Positions 1 to 5,028 of a DNA stretch of 5,028 nt are shown here, in pieces. The notes beneath the pieces were generated by a model that worked only from the letters and a program-made list of their open reading frames with translations, did no database searches and was not told the DNA's origin. The translations under genes and the position numbers were made by a program. The stretch is from JAKACU01 sp021821185 (GTDB lineage: Bacteria > Bacillota > Bacilli > Alicyclobacillales > SLC66): the NCBI GenBank assembly GCA_027343965.1, contig DAHWJX010000073.1, forward strand, positions 1 through 5,028, written 5' to 3'. Each line of letters opens with the position of its first letter. Position 1 is the first letter of the stretch.

Positions 1-1808
1 CTGTGCTGATCAGCTTTATCGTGTCGCTATTCGTGATTTGCGATGTGGCAGCACACGGACAATCTCCCGCTGTCGTGTATGACTGGTTACCCTTTGGCCT
101 ACATCCCATTACGATGGGTTTCCAGGTGACGAGCTTAAATGCATTGATGCTCGTCGTAGTCAGCTTAGTAAGTACGCTAGTCCTGCTCTTCTCGCGTTCT
201 TACATGCATGGGGATGATCGTTTTTCGCGGTTTTATCAGTATCTCAACTTGTTCGTTTTCTCGATGTTAGGTCTTGTTATCTCACCGAATCTATTGCAGT
301 TTTATATCTTTTGGGAATTGGTTGGTGTGTGTTCGTACCTCTTGGTCGGATTTTGGTACTTCAAGCCTGAAGCTGCCGCGGCAGCCAAAAAGGCATTTAT
401 CGTCACGCGGATCGGTGATGTCGGCCTCTTTATCGGGATTATCTTGATCTACTTGGCATCAGGAACTTTCAATTTTCAGGATCTTTTTACAACGTCTTCC
501 GTAGCACCAGTAGGTTCTTGGTTTGCGGTGCATGGCTTAGCAGGGTTTACGCATGTGCCGGTGTTTGGCATGAGCGCTCCAGGCTTTGTTACGTTGATTG
601 CCCTTCTCGTCTTTGTCGGTGCAGTTGGCAAATCAGCACAGTTTCCATTGCACGTCTGGCTGCCTGATGCCATGGAAGGCCCGACACCTGTGTCAGCCCT
701 CATTCACGCCGCAACAATGGTAGCAGCTGGTGTATACCTTGTTGCAAGAACCTTTGCGCTGTTTGGGGCATCGCCTGCAGCGAGTGAAACGGTTGCCATT
801 ATCGGTGGTATCACGGCGCTCTTAGCTGCATCCATTGGCTTAACGCAACGTGACATCAAACGTGTCATCGCCTACTCGACCATTTCGCAATTAGGCTACA
901 TGATGATCGGCCTTGGTGTTGGCGCCTATGTGTCAGGCATGTTTCATTTAATGACACATGCATTCTTCAAAGCGCTGCTCTTTCTTGCCGCTGGTAGTAT
1001 TATTCACGCGGTTGACACGCAGGACCTGCGTGAAATGGGTGGACTTCGTAAGCTAATGCCGATTACGCATATCACGTTTTTGGCCGGTGCGCTTGCCTTG
1101 GCTGGTATCCCTCCTTTTGCAGGCTTCTGGTCGAAAGACGATATCTTGTCGGCAGCATTTTCTTCTGGACATTATGTGTTATGGGCGATGGGCCTTTTGG
1201 CCGCATTTTTTACCGCCTTTTACATTTTTCGCGTATATATTCTCGCCTTTGGAGGAACGTACAAGGGCAACAAACACCCGCATGAAGGCGGCGTGGCAAT
1301 GACGTTGCCGTTAATCGTGCTTGCCATTTTGGCGACATTAGCTGGCTTTATCAATACGCCATTTAGCCCATGGCTGTCGCGCTTTTTGCAACAAACTCAA
1401 ACGATTGGCATTGACCCCGCAGCTAATTGGGGATTGATGGCCTTATCTGCTGTGATCGGACTTCTTGGTATCTGGCTTGCCTTTTATGTGTATGGCACAG
1501 AAGGCAGGGCACAGCAGTTGGCTGATCGCATGGGCTTTTTGTATCAACTCAGTTACCACAAATTTTACTTCGATGAAATTTATAACGTGGTCATCGTCTT
1601 GCCGATCCATTATCTGGGCGAGCTTCTGCAATTTATCGACCGTTGGATTATCGATGGCATCGTGCGATTGCTTGGTGAAGCGGGATATGCCGGTGGATTT
1701 ACCTTGAAGTATTCGAATACCGGTCAAGTGCAAACGTACGGACTCGTTACGCTTTTGGGTGTTGTCATCGTGGCCGCTGTACTTCTTGGCATCGGAGGTG
1801 TTTTGTAA
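1..1808 (+). CDS. nuoL: NADH-quinone oxidoreductase subunit L (5'-partial)
   Basis: Distal antiporter-like membrane subunit of respiratory complex I, which moves protons across the cytoplasmic membrane as NADH reduces quinone. The visible part is 601 residues, counted from the codon at position 3. The reading frame stays open to the left edge. By comparison with E. coli NuoL about 39 N-terminal residues are missing, so the GTG at position 3 is an internal Val codon, not the start. All key channel residues are seen: E105 in WELVG (E. coli E144), K210 in GAVGKSAQFPLHVWLPDA (K229), H235 in ALIHAATMV (H254), H315 and H319 (H334, H338), K323 in THAFFKALLF (K342), and K378-D379 in GFWSKDD (K399-D400). 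The C-terminus has the NuoL-specific amphipathic lateral helix region (about residues 518-560) and a final membrane segment (about 579-600) after the TGQVQTYG motif. The TM6-TM7 loop is about 20 residues longer than in E. coli. The stop overlaps the nuoM start by one base. Confidence 0.97.
   Translation, partial: VLISFIVSLFVICDVAAHGQSPAVVYDWLPFGLHPITMGFQVTSLNALMLVVVSLVSTLVLLFSRSYMHGDDRFSRFYQYLNLFVFSMLGLVISPNLLQFYIFWELVGVCSYLLVGFWYFKPEAAAAAKKAFIVTRIGDVGLFIGIILIYLASGTFNFQDLFTTSSVAPVGSWFAVHGLAGFTHVPVFGMSAPGFVTLIALLVFVGAVGKSAQFPLHVWLPDAMEGPTPVSALIHAATMVAAGVYLVARTFALFGASPAASETVAIIGGITALLAASIGLTQRDIKRVIAYSTISQLGYMMIGLGVGAYVSGMFHLMTHAFFKALLFLAAGSIIHAVDTQDLREMGGLRKLMPITHITFLAGALALAGIPPFAGFWSKDDILSAAFSSGHYVLWAMGLLAAFFTAFYIFRVYILAFGGTYKGNKHPHEGGVAMTLPLIVLAILATLAGFINTPFSPWLSRFLQQTQTIGIDPAANWGLMALSAVIGLLGIWLAFYVYGTEGRAQQLADRMGFLYQLSYHKFYFDEIYNVVIVLPIHYLGELLQFIDRWIIDGIVRLLGEAGYAGGFTLKYSNTGQVQTYGLVTLLGVVIVAAVLLGIGGVL
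1794..1800 (+). promoter_or_regulatory. Shine-Dalgarno site for nuoM
   Basis: GGAGGTG lies inside the last codons of nuoL, 7 nt before the ATG at 1808. It fixes the nuoM start at that ATG rather than at the in-frame ATG at 1823. With the one-base stop/start overlap (TAATG) it suggests translational coupling of nuoL and nuoM. Confidence 0.85.
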
Positions 1809-3355
1809 TGGGAGATGTATTGATGCTCCTTGTGCTGATCCCGGTGCTGGCGGCTATTTTGATGCTGTTTATGCCATCAGGTGCTAAATCCCTGATGCGT
1901 GGCGTGGCACTTGTCGGTACGATTATACCCGCCTTGTTCGCGGTTGTGGTTTATGCGTCCTTTGGACACAACACAACAGGCTTTCAAGATGTGTTTAATA
2001 CAACTTGGTTTACGATCAATAATGCTTTTTCGGGCACACCACTTGCTATTCAATTCGGCTTTGCGGTTGATGGTATCTCCATGCCACTTGTACTCTTAGT
2101 GGGCGTCGTGAGTGTCCTTGCCGTGATTCGCAATTTTGCGATTGACAACCGAGTTAAAGGGCATTATTTCTGGATGCTACTCTTGATCGCGGGCCTTTAT
2201 GGAACGTTTGCCGCCGCTGATATGTTTTCGTTCTTCTTCTTCTTAGAAGCGACGCTCGTAGCAACGTACTTTCTTATCGCTATCTGGGGCAATGAAAGGC
2301 GCCAGTACGCTGCTACAAAGTTTTTGATTTATCGTGGGTTTGCCAGTGTCGTCATGTTAGCTGGTTTGATTGGGCTTGCGTACAGTTTTGCTTCCCAATT
2401 GCAATCGACCACGGCTTCTTTGATCGTCCCGTACGAACCGAATTATTTGACTTTGTCTTTGACGCAAATGGCTTCAGTTGTGGGTCATGTCAATTTGCCT
2501 GCTGCCACACAAGGCGCTTTGTTTCTCGTGTTTTTGCTAGCTGTGTTGATCGAAGAAGCGTTTGTTCCCTTTCACACCTGGCTTGCTGACACGCATGAGC
2601 AAAGCGATACCGGCACCAACATGCTGATTGGCGGCGTTTTGATGAAGATCGGTTTGTACGCGTTGATTCGCTTTGCCGTTACGTTTTTGCCGCAAGGGTT
2701 GCACCAATATGGCACTCTCGTCGCGGTACTTGGTGTCATCAGCATCTTGTATGGTGCGCTCGTTGCCCTAGCCTCTCGTGACTGGCGGCGTTTGATCGCA
2801 TTCTCAAGTATCAGTCACATGGGACTTGTGCTTCTTGCGATCGGTTCTATGCAAGCGATAGGACTTCAAGGTGCGGTGTTCATGCTCGTATCATCGGGAC
2901 TTCTTACCGCGCTTATGTTCTTTACCGTAGGTGCGCAAGCGGATCGCACAAAGACGTTTATCATTGGCGATCTGGGAGGCTTATCAAGACCATTGCCGGT
3001 GCTATCAGGTGTGATGTTAGTTGCGGCCCTTGGTCTCGTTGGTCTGCCTGGCCTGAGCGGATTTGTCAGTGAGTTTACTTTGTTTGTCGGCAGTTTCGCC
3101 CGATTTCCCGCGCTTAGCATCGTTGCCACGATTGGAATGATCCTCGCTGCTTTGTACTTGCTTCTCGCCATGCAGCGAACAACGTTTGGTCCACAAAAGC
3201 CGGAATATGCAGGTCTCAAAGATGCGCGAGCCATTGAGTATATCCCTATGGTTGTGCTTATCGCCTTGGTGATCTGGATCGGTGTATTCCCAAGCATCTT
3301 GGGTGACGTCGTACACGGAACCGTGCAGGCGATCGCGGCAAGGATAGGGGGTTAA
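1808..3355 (+). CDS. nuoM: NADH-quinone oxidoreductase subunit M, with atypical channel residues
   Basis: Central antiporter-like subunit of the complex I membrane arm, 515 residues, close to the usual family length and hydrophobic throughout (about 14 membrane segments). Seen family marks are E147 in FFLEATLVATYFLIAIWG (E. coli E144, TM5), PFHTW with H256 (H241), K280 in GGVLMKIG (K265, TM8), RRLIAFSSISHMG with H337 (H322), and E422 in GLPGLSGFVSEF (E407, TM12). Two normally conserved residues are absent: the TM7 lysine (K234) is E249, in IEEAFVPFHTW where the family usually has a K-x-P pattern, and the histidine matching H348 is S363 in LVSSG. The TM7-TM8 loop reads LADTHEQSDTGTN instead of the usual LPDAHxxAPTAGS type. 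The TM6-TM7 loop is about 12 residues longer than in E. coli. The gene sits between nuoL (1-nt overlap) and nuoN (3-nt gap). Assignment to NuoM is secure. Whether it pumps normally is open; it could be a divergent lineage version or one of two NuoM copies. Confidence 0.95.
   Translation: MGDVLMLLVLIPVLAAILMLFMPSGAKSLMRGVALVGTIIPALFAVVVYASFGHNTTGFQDVFNTTWFTINNAFSGTPLAIQFGFAVDGISMPLVLLVGVVSVLAVIRNFAIDNRVKGHYFWMLLLIAGLYGTFAAADMFSFFFFLEATLVATYFLIAIWGNERRQYAATKFLIYRGFASVVMLAGLIGLAYSFASQLQSTTASLIVPYEPNYLTLSLTQMASVVGHVNLPAATQGALFLVFLLAVLIEEAFVPFHTWLADTHEQSDTGTNMLIGGVLMKIGLYALIRFAVTFLPQGLHQYGTLVAVLGVISILYGALVALASRDWRRLIAFSSISHMGLVLLAIGSMQAIGLQGAVFMLVSSGLLTALMFFTVGAQADRTKTFIIGDLGGLSRPLPVLSGVMLVAALGLVGLPGLSGFVSEFTLFVGSFARFPALSIVATIGMILAALYLLLAMQRTTFGPQKPEYAGLKDARAIEYIPMVVLIALVIWIGVFPSILGDVVHGTVQAIAARIGG
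3346..3351 (+). promoter_or_regulatory. Shine-Dalgarno site for nuoN
   Basis: AGGGGG overlaps the end of nuoM, 7 nt before the ATG at 3359. It favours that start over the in-frame ATG at 3401 (M15), which has no purine-rich site before it. Confidence 0.75.
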
Positions 3356-3358
3356 CCG

Positions 3359-4837
3359 ATGACTACCAGTTTTCTGTCGTTTCACGCGCTGTGGCGTCTC
3401 ATGGGTCCTGAGTTGGTTCTTGCCATCGCGGCGTTTATCATTATGCTTTACGAACTTATCGTCACAGGTGATGCCAAAAAGGTTGTCGCACCTTGGCTGT
3501 CTGTGATTGCGTCGATTGGCGCGCTCGTCTTTGCGATGAGCCGCATAGGAGCCACCATCACGGCTGGCGTGTCCGTTGCTGTGGTCGATGATTTTGGCTC
3601 GATCTTTGCAATCTTGTTGCTCATCTCGACGATACTCGTGTTACTTTTTGCGATCGCCATGAAAAAGCGACAATCGCTTCCTTATGAGTATTCGTATCTC
3701 GTGCTTTTTGCCACCGTCGGTGCGATGGTTTTGGCCACAGCAACCGATCTAGTCACGTTGTACGTCGGACTTGAGCTTTTGTCGATCACGACGTACGTTC
3801 TTGTTGCCCTGTATAGGAAAAGCCCGCGATCGTCTGAGGGTGGACTTAAGTATTTGATTATGGGCTCCATTGCTTCTGCGACGATTTTGTACGGTATGTC
3901 CTTTCTGTTTGGCATAAGCGGATCGACAGATCTTTCCACCATTACTGTGGTGATGCAAACGGCTTTTGCGAACTTTCCTGGACTCGCTTACCTCTCGCTA
4001 GCGCTGATCGTCGTTGGAATCGGCGTCAAAATTTCAGCTGTTCCTTTCCATCTGTGGACGGCTGACGTGTATGAAGGTGCACCAACACCTGTCACTGCTT
4101 ATCTCGCTGTTGTATCGAAAGCGGCAGTTTTTGCTCTTCTCATTCGCCTGACGTACATGGCGTTTGGCGTAGAAGTGCATATGTGGTATGGCGTTATCGG
4201 GTGGATTGCTGTTATCACGATGATCGTTGGTAACTTTGGGGCGTTAGCGCAAAAAAATGTTAAACGGCTCCTTGCGTACTCGAGTATCGGTAATGCAGGC
4301 TATATGTTAATCCCCTTTGCTGTATCAGGATTGGTCAAAACCACCAGTTCGTTTACGCAAGGGTTATCTTCGCTCTTGTTTTACCTGTTCGCTTATGCGT
4401 TCATGACGATCGGCGCATTTGCTATCTATGCAGTCGTCGCATCGCATGAACAAAGTGACGAGGTTGATGCGTTTGCTGGATTGTACAAGCGCAATCCATG
4501 GCTCGCAGGTACGATGGCTTTGTTTTTACTCGCATTGGCCGGCATGCCGTTAACAGGCGGATTTGTAGGTAAATTGATGATCTTTATCGCGGCCTTTAAT
4601 GCCGGCCAATACTGGCTTGGCGTGGTGCTGTTCGCTACGAGCGTGGTTGCCTTTTACTATTACTTCAGCATCTTGCGCGCTATGTTTATGAAAGAACCAA
4701 AAGGTGACAGTAAGCCGATGCAAACGCCCGCTGTCATGCATATTGTGATTGTGCTTTGCGCAGTCGGTATTCTGTGGTTGGGCATATTTCCAACTACGTT
4801 AAGCGGTGTGTTGGGCAACTTGCATTGGTTCGCCTAA
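3359..4837 (+). CDS. nuoN: NADH-quinone oxidoreductase subunit N
   Basis: Antiporter-like membrane subunit of complex I that sits next to the NuoA/J/K/H part of the membrane arm. It has 492 residues, a normal NuoN length, with about 14 hydrophobic segments. The channel residues are all present: E139 in GLELLSITTYVLVA (E. coli E133, TM5), K224 in GVKISAVPFHLW (K217, TM7), K254 in AVVSKAAVFALL (K247, TM8) and K405 in GGFVGKLMIF (K395, TM12). The NuoN-type stretches DVYEGAPTPVTAYL (about 235-249), KNVKRLLAYSSIGNAGYML (299-317) and FYYYFSILRAMF (432-443) are also clear. The start at 3359 follows a good ribosome binding site; the next in-frame ATG (3401) would remove a short polar N-terminal leader. 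It begins 3 nt after nuoM and is the last gene of the operon, with an intrinsic terminator about 34 nt after its stop. Nothing in it looks degraded, in contrast to NuoM. Confidence 0.97.
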   Translation: MTTSFLSFHALWRLMGPELVLAIAAFIIMLYELIVTGDAKKVVAPWLSVIASIGALVFAMSRIGATITAGVSVAVVDDFGSIFAILLLISTILVLLFAIAMKKRQSLPYEYSYLVLFATVGAMVLATATDLVTLYVGLELLSITTYVLVALYRKSPRSSEGGLKYLIMGSIASATILYGMSFLFGISGSTDLSTITVVMQTAFANFPGLAYLSLALIVVGIGVKISAVPFHLWTADVYEGAPTPVTAYLAVVSKAAVFALLIRLTYMAFGVEVHMWYGVIGWIAVITMIVGNFGALAQKNVKRLLAYSSIGNAGYMLIPFAVSGLVKTTSSFTQGLSSLLFYLFAYAFMTIGAFAIYAVVASHEQSDEVDAFAGLYKRNPWLAGTMALFLLALAGMPLTGGFVGKLMIFIAAFNAGQYWLGVVLFATSVVAFYYYFSILRAMFMKEPKGDSKPMQTPAVMHIVIVLCAVGILWLGIFPTTLSGVLGNLHWFA

Positions 4838-4870
4838 ACCTAAAGTAACTCTTCCATAGTAATTGCCTAT

Positions 4871-4911
4871 TTACGCCCTTCATGATTATCATGGAGGGCG
4901 TAAGTTTTTTT
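4871..4911 (+). terminator. Rho-independent terminator after nuoN
   Basis: A 15-bp inverted repeat pairs 4871-4885 with 4889-4903 (TTACGCCCTTCATGA with TCATGGAGGGCGTAA; one G-T pair, otherwise perfect) around the 3-nt loop TTA. It is followed after one base by seven T (4905-4911). This is a strong one-direction intrinsic terminator: the left flank has no matching A run for the other strand. It marks the end of the nuo transcript and separates it from the next gene. Confidence 0.93.
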
Positions 4912-4916
4912 GAATG

Positions 4917-4924
4917 AAAAGGAG
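4917..4924 (+). promoter_or_regulatory. Shine-Dalgarno site for the Rpn-like gene
   Basis: AAAAGGAG lies 7 nt before the ATG at 4932. It decides between three in-frame ATGs (4914, 4932, 4944). The one at 4914 follows directly on the terminator T tract and has no ribosome binding site; the one at 4944 is too far away. Confidence 0.75.
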
Positions 4925-4931
4925 TGTTGTT

Positions 4932-5028
4932 ATGGAACGGCGCATGGATTTGCTGGTGGATTTTGCTTTTAAACGCTTGTTTGGACAGCCTCAAAGCTCC
5001 GATCTTTTGATAGATTTTCTAAATGCGG
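4932..5028 (+). CDS. Rpn/YhgA-like PD-(D/E)XK nuclease or putative transposase (3'-partial)
   Basis: Only the first 32 codons are in the window; the frame is open to the right edge. The visible protein begins MERRMDLLVDFAFKRLFG and continues to DLLIDFLNA. The pattern D-x-A-F-K-x-x-F-G followed by a leucine-rich L-x-x-F-L-N helix is the typical N-terminus of the Rpn (recombination-promoting nuclease) / PDDEXK_2 transposase-like family. Known members such as the E. coli Rpn proteins are DNA endonucleases that promote RecA-independent recombination; many relatives are multicopy and variable between strains. The catalytic D and E/Q-x-K residues would lie beyond the window, so activity cannot be judged. 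The gene starts 20 nt after the nuo terminator T tract and has its own ribosome binding site. It is probably unrelated to complex I. The call rests on a short motif. Confidence 0.75.
   Translation, partial: MERRMDLLVDFAFKRLFGQPQSSDLLIDFLNA

Noticed and set aside
476..703. Antisense open frame within nuoL on the - strand
   Set aside because: Lies fully inside conserved NuoL sequence including the TM7 lysine region; a chance open frame.
2231..2242. (TTC)4 trinucleotide repeat in nuoM that could be a phase-variation tract
   Set aside because: It encodes the phenylalanine run before E147 that is usual in this helix; a triplet repeat would not shift the frame and the tract is short.
2516..2620. 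Frameshift or assembly error as the cause of the odd NuoM TM7-TM8 region
   Set aside because: Family residues before, within and after the region stay in one frame with a constant offset to E. coli, and the segment remains a sensible hydrophobic helix, so a double frameshift is not supported.
2866..3385. Long antisense open frames on the - strand opposite the 3' part of nuoM (143 and 122 codons)
   Set aside because: They overlap the well-supported NuoM coding sequence, have composition expected of a reverse reading of a membrane protein gene, resemble no known family, and have no supporting ribosome binding site.
3329..3657. Two GCGATCGC palindromes (3329-3336 and 3650-3657), like HIP1 elements of cyanobacteria
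   Set aside because: Only two copies, both inside coding sequence (nuoM and nuoN), and the proteins do not look cyanobacterial; probably chance.
4838..4931. A small RNA or riboswitch in the gap after nuoN
   Set aside because: The only clear structure is the terminator hairpin; no conserved RNA motif or second stable stem was seen in this 94-nt gap.

Overview
The window holds the 3' end of a respiratory complex I (NADH:quinone oxidoreductase, Nuo) operon: nuoL (5' end cut off by the window), nuoM and nuoN, all on the + strand. They are followed by a strong intrinsic terminator and the first 32 codons of a gene for an Rpn/YhgA-like PD-(D/E)XK nuclease or putative transposase. The order nuoL-nuoM-nuoN, the near-overlapping junctions (TAATG between nuoL and nuoM, 3 nt between nuoM and nuoN) and the hairpin after nuoN fit the standard end of a nuoA-N transcript. 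Base composition is close to half G+C by eye. The Shine-Dalgarno sequences are strong and evenly spaced (7 nt from the start codon), and the terminator is a classic stem with a T tract. Together with the general look of the proteins, this suggests a Bacillota-type bacterium, perhaps an Alicyclobacillus-like lineage. That placement is inference only.

Layout: 1-1808 nuoL (open at the left edge; the GTG at position 3 is very unlikely to be the true start); 1808-3355 nuoM; 3359-4837 nuoN; 4838-4931 intergenic with the terminator at 4871-4911; 4932-5028 start of the Rpn-like gene, cut off at the right edge. NuoL, NuoM and NuoN are the three antiporter-like membrane subunits that form the proton-pumping arm of complex I. 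Each normally has a charged chain across the membrane: Glu in TM5, Lys in TM7, Lys or His in TM8, His or Lys in TM10-11, and Lys or Glu in TM12.

The main unexpected observation is in NuoM. NuoL and NuoN keep every key residue of the proton channel. NuoM has lost the near-universal TM7 lysine (E. coli K234), which is a glutamate here (E249, followed by a second glutamate, E250). It has also lost the histidine matching E. coli H348 (S363 here), and its TM7-TM8 signature loop is strongly altered. The rest of NuoM aligns to E. coli without gaps over this region (constant +15 offset at H241, K265, H322 and E407), so this is not a frameshift or an alignment slip. The central pump unit may therefore work differently or be impaired, or this may be a lineage-specific or second-copy NuoM. 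No mobile element, CRISPR array, tRNA or rRNA was seen apart from the partial Rpn-like gene.
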